Assembly: GCA_947457095.1 (NCBI GenBank)
Contig: CANGUK010000007.1
Location: forward strand, 1 to 43,690
Source: Cyclobacteriaceae bacterium
Lineage (GTDB): Bacteria; Bacteroidota; Bacteroidia; Cytophagales; Cyclobacteriaceae
Direction: 5' to 3'
Length of the DNA stretch: 43,690 bases
Position numbers and translations under genes: made by a program. The notes under the pieces are model-generated. The model did not search any database. It was not told where the DNA came from and worked only from the letters and a program-made list of their open reading frames with translations. Of this stretch, positions 7,219 to 13,591 are shown piece after piece. Each line of letters opens with the position of its first letter. Within the stretch, counting starts at the first letter, position 1.

Positions 7219-8214
7219 ATGTTCGTTACCATCGGAAAACACACCTACCTCGCCAATCCAGCCGTCACCCAGTACGATGACCTCCACCAGGATATCTTCT
7301 GGTACCTCTTGCAGCAGACGCAGGTAAATCAATTTGCTGGCCCAAACAGCCTTCGGGAATTTCTGATCCGCTACCTCTTAATCACCGAGCATCCCTTGCA
7401 CGAAACGGCCGAGGCCTTTATCGATGAGGGGCTGCTGATCTCCGGCACGATGGGGGATCAATCCTTCTCCTTTTACATGAAGGACCTTTTCCCTTTCCTT
7501 GGCTTTGCGGCTACCTCTGGGCGCTATCGGGTGCGTGGAAGATTGGATGAATTTGTCCAAAACTACCAAAGCAAAAAGTACTTGATTCGTCTCGAAACCA
7601 CGGAAGAGGGTGCCAATCAAATGTCCCAAGACCTGCTCGTATTAATTTTGGCTGGGGTAAAGAGTCTGGTATTGATTGACTCCCTAAACATCCACTTCCG
7701 GGAAGATTTGAGTCAGGTCAGCCAAGAGGAGATTGCTCGGGTGACGACGTTTGTGGATTACGTGATGCAGCAGATTCCGGATCAGGTATTTGAGGACTAC
7801 CAAGCAGCGTTTGGCGAGGCCATGAACGGCTACGAGGAATATTACGAGAAAGGGGAGGATGTTCGCTTCGATCCCTGGACCGATTTGCCCAAGGCCACTT
7901 TGATCACCTTGTTTGGACATATCTTGGGCGAGGAGCATCACCTCGTGCAAGAATTCCGCGATGCTGAGAATCCCGATGAGGATGTCCTGCATGACCTGCA
8001 GTTTGAGATTCCCTACATCAAGTTTGCTTATGGTGTCAAGCACGGTTACGTGACCTTGGATGACAACTGGTACTCCCCGCATCTAGAAAATTACTCTCCA
8101 AACTTTAACCTAGATCCCTTGGAGGAGCTAGCTGGTGAAGATGGGGAAGTGTACTCAACCAACAGCATCTACCAAGCCTACCGGATGGAAGAGTGGATTC
8201 ACCTAATTCCTTAA
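7219..8214 (+). CDS. Uncharacterised 331-residue protein, first gene of a three-gene operon
   Basis: The product is a soluble, acidic, mainly helical protein with no signal peptide or membrane segment. The N-terminal half contains a DLHQDIFWYLLQQTQ helix and the C-terminal half an aromatic, Asp/Asn-rich stretch ending NSIYQAYRMEEWIHLIP. I see no catalytic motif and do not recognise a family. The promoter is site C with a leader of about 40 nt. The next gene starts 22 nt after its stop, so the three genes to 9480 form one operon. Confidence 0.65.
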   Translation: MFVTIGKHTYLANPAVTQYDDLHQDIFWYLLQQTQVNQFAGPNSLREFLIRYLLITEHPLHETAEAFIDEGLLISGTMGDQSFSFYMKDLFPFLGFAATSGRYRVRGRLDEFVQNYQSKKYLIRLETTEEGANQMSQDLLVLILAGVKSLVLIDSLNIHFREDLSQVSQEEIARVTTFVDYVMQQIPDQVFEDYQAAFGEAMNGYEEYYEKGEDVRFDPWTDLPKATLITLFGHILGEEHHLVQEFRDAENPDEDVLHDLQFEIPYIKFAYGVKHGYVTLDDNWYSPHLENYSPNFNLDPLEELAGEDGEVYSTNSIYQAYRMEEWIHLIP

Positions 8215-8236
8215 AATTTTTCCAACCCACCACGTC

Positions 8237-8728
8237 ATGCAAAATACCAACAGATTAGCCTTCCTGAATCAAAAATCGGCTGAGCAATTGGAAGCCCTCT
8301 GGGAGAACACCTTTGCAGGAGCAGAAAATGACCGCCACGTCCATGCGCATGTGCCGCTGCAGCATGCCGTTCCCAATAAGTCCCTCCTTTTGGGTTTTGC
8401 GGCCAATAATCCCAGACTTTGGTTGATTCAGCGAATCGAGGATAATGCCATTCTGGGCTACGTAGTCCATGGGCAAATAGGTCCTTTTCCGAATAGTATG
8501 GGGATTGTGATTAGTCGGAAATTTGCCCGTCAGGGCTATGCGCTTGAAACGGGTCAAGAATTGCTCGCCTGGCTCAAGGTGGAAGGGAAAGCGGAGGTTT
8601 TTGCCAATTGCTTGGAATCCAACCTACCCATTATCGGTTTACTGGGACAGTTGGGCTTCGAGCAGCTGGGGCCTACCGGAAAAAGTTACGATGGTGTGAA
8701 TGAACTAAACTTTAAAAAGCAACTATGA
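8237..8728 (+). CDS. GNAT-family N-acetyltransferase
   Basis: The 163-residue protein has the GNAT layout. A central strand with MGIVISRKFARQGYALETGQELLAW supplies the acetyl-CoA phosphate loop (RQGYA) and the following helix. Then come EVFANCLESNLPIIGLLGQLGFEQLG, the typical late beta strand, Asn and FE turn of ribosomal-protein or amino-acid acetyltransferases. The substrate is not predictable. It is the middle gene of the site C operon and its stop overlaps the next start (ATGA at 8725-8728), indicating translational coupling. Confidence 0.75.
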   Translation: MQNTNRLAFLNQKSAEQLEALWENTFAGAENDRHVHAHVPLQHAVPNKSLLLGFAANNPRLWLIQRIEDNAILGYVVHGQIGPFPNSMGIVISRKFARQGYALETGQELLAWLKVEGKAEVFANCLESNLPIIGLLGQLGFEQLGPTGKSYDGVNELNFKKQL

Positions 8729-9480
8729 ATTGGTTAGCAGAGTTGACGCGAGAAAAAATCGAAAAAGGCCCTATTCCCCTGAAGGAACTTCTTGAAAATT
8801 CGCTCTACTATCCCTCCTCAGGATTTGATGGAGGGGTGGTTAAGGATTGCAATACGGTAGGGAATGATCATCAAATCACGAGTTTTATCTACTGTGATTA
8901 TGGGGTGGGAGAGCAGGCCTTCCTGAATCAAAGAGATTCCTTTTTGGGCTATGCCTGTATAGGTAATCGGCGCGTGTTCATGAATGAACTGCTGTCCAGT
9001 ACCTGGATCCCATCCCTCCCTCCAACTCTTAATAGGAAGGAGTACACCCTGTACAAGGACACTTGGAGGCCCTTTGTGCAGTGGGCAGTGTTTGAGCGAC
9101 TGCCTTCCAGAGATCGCACCCATGGTCCGGATCGATTTTCCTTGTTGTATCTAGGGGGTGAAGGCGTGGCCACCTATCAGGCCTTGTATTGGGGCAATAA
9201 ACAGCGGCCCAAGGCCTTGGCCATCATCCAACCCGGTCATGCTTTTGGACTCAACTGGACCAACTATACCGAGCAAGCCAGTCCCCTACACTGGGTGGTA
9301 AAAAACAATCCAGCCGGGGCGCCCTCAATGATTTATTATGGCGGGTATGGGCGTAATTACACAGATTTTTCCTGGACTGAATACAGCCCGCAACGAAAAA
9401 TTTCTCCCTATTACTACCCAGAATATGGATCCGTGATGGTGTATAAGTTGAATGGCTCCTCCAAAGGACTACAAGTCTGA
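8725..9480 (+). CDS. Uncharacterised 251-residue protein coupled to the GNAT gene
   Basis: The start overlaps the GNAT stop by 4 nt. The protein has LLENSLYYPSSGFDGGVV near residue 23-40, then SFIYCDYG, and a tyrosine- and tryptophan-rich C terminus. A similar LYYPxSGFDG / SFIYxDYG pattern occurs, as I recall, in uncharacterised proteins of proteobacterial accessory regions, so this is a wide but undescribed family. There is no signal peptide. The context (GNAT, caspase-like and nuclease-like neighbours under one type of promoter) argues for a joint role, not for a particular reaction. Confidence 0.65.
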   Translation: MNWLAELTREKIEKGPIPLKELLENSLYYPSSGFDGGVVKDCNTVGNDHQITSFIYCDYGVGEQAFLNQRDSFLGYACIGNRRVFMNELLSSTWIPSLPPTLNRKEYTLYKDTWRPFVQWAVFERLPSRDRTHGPDRFSLLYLGGEGVATYQALYWGNKQRPKALAIIQPGHAFGLNWTNYTEQASPLHWVVKNNPAGAPSMIYYGGYGRNYTDFSWTEYSPQRKISPYYYPEYGSVMVYKLNGSSKGLQV

Positions 9481-9705
9481 AGTTGATTTTTGATCAATTG
9501 GAAAAAATCATAAGGAGGAAAAGGATTCAATCCCCCATCACTTGATGCATCATAATGTGAATTTATCATTCCAGCTTTTTTCCTTGATTCGAAACTCCTT
9601 TACCTGCATTTCGAAATTCTTAATTCATCCACCTTTTCCACCTATTTACATATTTAATCTTCGTGAGCTGGTAGGATCTGGATCACTTAATAGAATTAAT
9701 TGACT

Positions 9706-9843
9706 ATGAGAATCACAACTACCCTCACTAGTTTTCTTAAATCCAAATGGTGTACTGTCAAAGCTGGCATACCTACTTTCATTTATTTTTTTTCAGGTTC
9801 TGCTTTAGCTTATGAAGCTAAGAATCAATCTATACAGCTATGA
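9706..9843 (+). CDS. Small peptide gene (45 residues) coupled to the VWA gene
   Basis: An ATG at 9706 opens 45 codons that stop at TGA 9841-9843, overlapping the ATG of the VWA gene (9840) as ATGA. The peptide has a basic N-terminal half (FLKSKW, K19), then a short hydrophobic stretch GIPTFIYFFSGSALAY (21-36), and a polar tail. It could be a weak signal/anchor peptide or a leader that couples translation. The exact 4-nt overlap and good start context support a real gene; conservation would decide it. Confidence 0.5.
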   Translation: MRITTTLTSFLKSKWCTVKAGIPTFIYFFSGSALAYEAKNQSIQL

Positions 9844-10436
9844 AGGTGCCTCTAAAACTCACCTACTATTTAGTGTTAGATGCGAGTAGTAGTATGGATA
9901 GTAGCCTAAACATTATAAAATCTCGTGTTGGAAGCCATCTAAAGCAACTTGAGGCATGGAAGGCAGCTCATCCGACTTTAGGATTGGAAATTAGCTTTTC
10001 TACGTTCAATCAGGATTTTGTTCTCCAAGAGCCGAGTTCAGATTTTAAAAAACTGAAGGTTAGTTTAAAAAAAATCAAACCTGACGGGAAATCTGCTCTT
10101 TTTGATGCCCTGGGGGAAGTTCTGCAAAAAATTCAGGTGGAACAAAATCAAGAAGCAGCCTACTCTAGGTATTGGTTGCTTTGTTTTTTGACGGATGGAA
10201 TTGATAACTCTTCTCAAAAATTTACTACGCTGCAACTTAATGGAATGTTAGAAGTATTGAACGCCATTTCCTCACCCAGTGTATTTAAGGGGGTAGTTTT
10301 AGGAACCTTACCTATGGGGGTAAAGGGTTTAGACTGCCTAGATTTGGATGAGTCTAGCACTGAATTTAGCATTGAGTTAAAACTTTCATTTACGTATTTA
10401 GAACAGGTCATTCGACAGATTTTTTCTTTGAAATAA
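9840..10436 (+). CDS. von Willebrand factor A domain protein
   Basis: The 198-residue product is a single VWA domain: YYLVLDASSSM gives the MIDAS DxSxS motif (D14, S16, S18), PDGKSALFDAL (S85) takes the place of the usual Thr, and WLLCFLTDGIDN supplies the second Asp (D119). Such domains bind a metal ion and mediate protein-protein contacts, and in TerY-type proteins they sit in stress or conflict operons. There is no signal peptide, so it acts in the cytosol. It is the second gene of a peptide-VWA-467-residue-protein unit, 58 nt before the third gene. Confidence 0.8.
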   Translation: MKVPLKLTYYLVLDASSSMDSSLNIIKSRVGSHLKQLEAWKAAHPTLGLEISFSTFNQDFVLQEPSSDFKKLKVSLKKIKPDGKSALFDALGEVLQKIQVEQNQEAAYSRYWLLCFLTDGIDNSSQKFTTLQLNGMLEVLNAISSPSVFKGVVLGTLPMGVKGLDCLDLDESSTEFSIELKLSFTYLEQVIRQIFSLK

Positions 10437-10494
10437 CATACTTTTAGATTATCTAAGTAATTTTAGTTTAGGTAATTTCTTAATTGTAGCGCTT

Positions 10495-11898
10495 ATGTCA
10501 AACAGGATAATCCTCACTTCTGAAGAAAGAGATCATGTAAAATTGCAAGAAGTTAAGGAGGTGCTAAAGTCAATTCCAGGCAATTTTTTTACATACGAAC
10601 CCAAAAAAAAATTGGATAAGCTCTTCATTAAATGGACTCATGGAGATGTTCCTGTGAAGAATGATTTTTTTGATTCAATGAATGAGTTCAGGCATCAGGA
10701 TAAACTGGACAGCTCGGATTACCTTATTTTTTTGACAAGCCGAAAGATCCCAGGGGGTTTTTTTAATGGAATTCAATTCCAACAAAAAAACATATTTATT
10801 GACCTTGAAAATTGGGAGCGGCTTTATTTAAAAGGTTCCCCGGATCGTTACCCTATTGCATTCCATGTGTTGATTTCGGTTTTGATCAACCATTACTTTT
10901 CCATTGAGGAAAAGGCGTTAAAGGCCTTACACTTGGTCGATAAAGGATGTATCTTAGACTTTAATGGACATAAGAACAAGGTGGATTTGAAGATTCTTAC
11001 TGCAAGGATTTGCCCTGACTGTTTGACTACCTTACTCGAAAATAATCCTGACACCAATTTACTTGCTTATTTTAGGTTTGGCATCGAACGAATTAGGCAG
11101 GATATCGTCAACGGCGAGTATTACAAAAAAATAGCCCCTAAACCTGTTCGAGTTTACCTTAAGGAGGCGTATAATAAAAGAACTGGGTACAAGCTTGAAT
11201 TCGATGGAATAGGGGATTTAGATTTGGATCCAATTTGTTTGACTGTATACCTCAATTTTTTAAGAAAGAAGAAGGAAGGAATTCGTCTTCATAAAATAGA
11301 TCAGGACTATTATTTTCTTCTTGAATCGTATAATAAATTTACTCGCTTATCAGACTCCGAGGAGGAAGCCGAGGAAATAATTGAAGATTTGTTGATTAAG
11401 GAAGAGAAGTTAAAGAAACAAACGATAACTATTCAAGGAAATCCTCCGCAAGTAGCAAGAGAAATTAGTTTATACGAAGCTGCGATAAAGATTTTGAATA
11501 AAGAATCAATTGATCCTAAATTAAAAGATAATCCAAAAGTTAAATCAGCTATCGAGGTAGTAAGTCAATTAAAAAAGGAAAATAAAGCAGCCGAAAGAAG
11601 GAAAATTAAAAAGAAAAAAAACGAGAAATCAATTTCTAAGTTGAGCAAGCTAAAGATTGAAAATTGTCAATTTAAAGAATTTAAGAACAATGCATTAAAT
11701 GAGAAAATTCATTTGATTAATGAGGAGTTATCTAAACTTTTAGGGACTTTTGGCCTACAAGAATTTTATAGAATTGAAGATCGAGGAAGAGAAAAATTTG
11801 GAGTGAGTTCGGAAATTGAATTTGAAGATCCTAAAGGCCTAATAAAATCAATTACCACCAAAATTGAAAAACTAGATCCCATAGTTATAACAAAATGA
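10495..11898 (+). CDS. Large uncharacterised protein with Cys motif, operon partner of VWA
   Basis: The 467-residue protein has an alpha/beta N-terminal part (SSDYLIFLTSRKI near 74-84; NIFIDLENWE near 99-108). A cysteine-containing segment follows at about 146-180: HLVDKGCILDF...KVDLKILTARICPDCL with C152, C173 and C176. This resembles a GCxxDF/ICxxC module seen in other uncharacterised bacterial proteins and may bind zinc. Residues about 290-430 are Lys/Glu-rich and probably coiled coil. The local base composition is notably AT-rich compared with the genes to its right. Function unknown. It overlaps the convergent gene by 14 nt. Confidence 0.6.
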   Translation: MSNRIILTSEERDHVKLQEVKEVLKSIPGNFFTYEPKKKLDKLFIKWTHGDVPVKNDFFDSMNEFRHQDKLDSSDYLIFLTSRKIPGGFFNGIQFQQKNIFIDLENWERLYLKGSPDRYPIAFHVLISVLINHYFSIEEKALKALHLVDKGCILDFNGHKNKVDLKILTARICPDCLTTLLENNPDTNLLAYFRFGIERIRQDIVNGEYYKKIAPKPVRVYLKEAYNKRTGYKLEFDGIGDLDLDPICLTVYLNFLRKKKEGIRLHKIDQDYYFLLESYNKFTRLSDSEEEAEEIIEDLLIKEEKLKKQTITIQGNPPQVAREISLYEAAIKILNKESIDPKLKDNPKVKSAIEVVSQLKKENKAAERRKIKKKKNEKSISKLSKLKIENCQFKEFKNNALNEKIHLINEELSKLLGTFGLQEFYRIEDRGREKFGVSSEIEFEDPKGLIKSITTKIEKLDPIVITK

Positions 11899-12346
11899 AA
11901 AATGCGCTAATAAGTGAGGATTGGCATTGATTATTTTTCCACGCATCTAGCAATAAAGTTGATTTCGATGTTAGGGATTGCATCCCCTTTTCGCTCTTGG
12001 AGCAGAGCTTCTTAAAGCCTCGCTCCTCACAAAATGGCGTAGTCTGAAGTTTGTCTTGGTAGTTTTCCATTTCCTTAAGGATGAGGTACAGGTCCAGCAA
12101 AGCATCCTGATCCTCCTTCAAGAAGATATAGAGGATGGAAAAAGTAAAGTAGTCATCCTCGATAAATTTATTTTTATAGGTGATCGATTTGAATTCATTT
12201 TCCCCGAAGAATTGAATTTCCATATCATCGTAAGTGAAATTCCATGCTTTGCCGGTAGCCTTTTCGTATTCCTGGGCAGAAAAATTGCCTACACGAGATT
12301 TATGGGTAAGTACAGCATCAAGAAGTGAGGTGTTGGTGTCTTTCAT
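11885..12346 (-). CDS. Uncharacterised protein, paralogue of the protein at 2638-3024
   Basis: The ATG at 12346 gives 153 residues (MKDTNTSLLDAV); upstream codons of the same frame lie beyond the promoter -7 (12418-12411) and cannot be translated from it. Matching segments with the 2638-3024 protein are FSAQEYEKATGKAW near the start and DALLDLYLILKEMENY in the middle. The C terminus is extended and ends in a hydrophobic SAFFILL. It is the leftward gene of site D. Function unknown. Confidence 0.65.
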   Translation of the reverse strand: MKDTNTSLLDAVLTHKSRVGNFSAQEYEKATGKAWNFTYDDMEIQFFGENEFKSITYKNKFIEDDYFTFSILYIFLKEDQDALLDLYLILKEMENYQDKLQTTPFCEERGFKKLCSKSEKGMQSLTSKSTLLLDAWKNNQCQSSLISAFFILL

Positions 12347-12410
12347 TTGTGATTGAAGTTGGTAAGGATTTGGTGAAATTTCTTTCTGGGGGTGTAGTTG
12401 CTCGATTTTC

Positions 12411-12496
12411 CAAAAGTACTTTTGGATAAACAATTGAAGAAGGAATTTGCAAGCTTGTAATTTTCAAGGCTTGCCAAAAAAAGTTTCCGAATTTTG
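12411..12496. promoter_or_regulatory. Regulon site D: symmetrical divergent promoter around a palindrome
   Basis: The core TTGCAAGCTTGTAA is at 12447-12460. The minus-strand -7 TACTTTTG (12418-12411) is a perfect TAnnTTTG for the gene at 12346. The plus-strand GAATTTTG (12489-12496) has one mismatch and serves the metallopeptidase gene at 12519. Both are at the 34-nt offset, so the unit is 86 bp and symmetrical as at sites A and B. The two promoter positions also settle the starts of both flanking genes. Confidence 0.8.
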
Positions 12497-12518
12497 GCTA
12501 AACTTAAATTTCAATTCC

Positions 12519-13052
12519 ATGCTTTTAGCCCTATTTCCCTCGCTCTCAGAAAAAGAATGCATCGCTATCTGGTGTGCCTGTGCTGCCTTGTGGCTACTCT
12601 GGGTGCTTAGCGATTGGCTTGGTGGGAAATCCAAGGGCCCAGCAAGTTCATCCATCCAAGCGGTGCGCGTGCCCAAGGTGGTCTTTGCTCGGGAGGTGAT
12701 CCGCTGGTGTATGCAGCACTTGGGGCTGCCCAAGGGAAAGAAGGCGGGTCCTCGCCTCCTGCTGCGCTACTACCGCCACCGAAAGGTGATGGGCACCTAC
12801 CAGCAGCGCTCCAAGACCATCACGCTGTATTGGGGGAGCCATGCGAGCTTGAAGGAAGTGGTCAACACCCTCATTCACGAGTACCAGCACTTCTTGGATA
12901 TCCGGACCAACCAGGAAGATAAGGCCTACGACAAGGAGCTGAAGCAAATTGGCTACCAAGACAACAGCTACGAAAAGCGCGCACGGCAGGTCGCCGATCG
13001 CTGGGAGAAGGCTTGCCTCCAAGAGTTGGCTCAGAAGGGGCTGATGAAGTAA
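12519..13052 (+). CDS. Membrane-anchored HEXXH zinc metallopeptidase-like protein
   Basis: The ATG at 12519 gives 177 residues; in-frame codons upstream overlap the promoter and are not used. An N-terminal membrane segment (about 14-33, CIAIWCACAALWLLWVL) is followed by a basic region and the zincin motif in TLIHEYQHFLD (H120, E121, H124). A Glu in NSYEKRARQVADRW (E152) is a plausible third ligand, as in SprT/ImmA-like peptidases. The predicted role is proteolysis by a membrane-tethered enzyme, substrate unknown. It is read from site D, about 20 nt upstream, and is followed by the small gene at 13084. Confidence 0.7.
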   Translation: MLLALFPSLSEKECIAIWCACAALWLLWVLSDWLGGKSKGPASSSIQAVRVPKVVFAREVIRWCMQHLGLPKGKKAGPRLLLRYYRHRKVMGTYQQRSKTITLYWGSHASLKEVVNTLIHEYQHFLDIRTNQEDKAYDKELKQIGYQDNSYEKRARQVADRWEKACLQELAQKGLMK

Positions 13053-13083
13053 TCAAAGTTTAAAAATAGAACTGATAGAAAAA

Positions 13084-13263
13084 ATGGGGTATTCACACAA
13101 GTACGACACCTATTTCAATAACGAAACAGGGGAGTGGACAGAAAAAATAGGCTTCTGTGAGGAAGAAGATAATTGTGAGTATTGTAAGGCTTACAATGAG
13201 GACGGCCGACCTGCTACTGCGTTTGACGCGCCTGAAGATGCGATTGAAAAGGAAGAGGATTAA
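13084..13263 (+). CDS. Small acidic CxxC protein (59 residues)
   Basis: An ATG at 13084 opens 59 codons. The product begins MGYSHKYDTYFNNETGEWTE and contains CEEEDNCEYC (C25, C31, C34), followed by an acidic tail. Small proteins of this type, with the same opening and a CxxC, are familiar from Bacteroidota mobile regions, but I know no function; metal binding is possible. It lies 31 nt downstream of the metallopeptidase gene on the same strand and probably belongs to the site D unit. REP-like repeats begin right after its stop. Confidence 0.6.
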   Translation: MGYSHKYDTYFNNETGEWTEKIGFCEEEDNCEYCKAYNEDGRPATAFDAPEDAIEKEED

Positions 13264-13266
13264 GAG

Positions 13267-13500
13267 GTAATTTTTTCTTTGCGTGCTGTCTGTCTGCCCC
13301 GGCGGAAGGGACAAGTCCACGCAGATCTAAGAAGAAAAAATACGCGGATGAGGGGGCTATATGATTGATCTGCGGGGTAAAGAAAAAAAGAATTGCGCGC
13401 GAAGACGCGAAGGCGCAAAGAGCCTGCCCGCCGCGGCGGGCAAAGAGCGCTTTGATTTCTTTGCGTCTTTGCGCCTTTGCGAGCAAAAACAAGAACTCGC
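13267..13500. repeat. REP-like composite repeat, second large copy
   Basis: The gap 13264-13591 holds no gene. It contains CTTTGCGT blocks facing one another: GACGCGAAGGCGCAAAG near 13402-13420 and CTTTGCGTCTTTGCGCCT near 13459-13478. Between them is a CCCGCCGCGGCGGG palindrome. The arrangement mirrors the cluster at about 1325-1502. The repeats separate the small CxxC gene from the terminator of the TerB-like gene. Confidence 0.7.
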
Positions 13501-13540
13501 GCGAAGCAGGAAAAACGCAAATATACCGCCGATATGGGCC

Positions 13541-13576
13541 AAAAACAAAACATCCCAACCTGAAGGGTTGGGATGT
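13541..13576 (-). terminator. Rho-independent terminator of the TerB-like module
   Basis: Read on the minus strand, an 11-bp perfect stem (ACATCCCAACC at 13550-13560 pairs with GGTTGGGATGT at 13566-13576, 5-nt loop) is followed by TTTTGTTTTT (13550-13541). It lies 16 nt past the stop of the 720-residue gene and ends the leftward transcription unit. Confidence 0.85.
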
Positions 13577-13591
13577 CAGGCTTATTACCTC

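Noticed and set aside
11190-11210. TACAAGCTTGAATTC in the 467-residue gene as another palindrome site.
   Set aside because: It lies inside a coding region, matches only the inner part of the core, and no gene starts downstream at the fixed distance.
12447-12518. An in-frame TTG at 12447 would add 24 residues (QACNF...) to the metallopeptidase.
   Set aside because: The codons lie inside the palindrome and upstream of the -7 element at 12489-12496, so they cannot be in the transcript. The same QACNF words appear at site B because the palindrome itself is being translated.
13214-13560. Open frames over the second repeat cluster.
   Set aside because: They are translations of the same repeat units, with no start context or family features.
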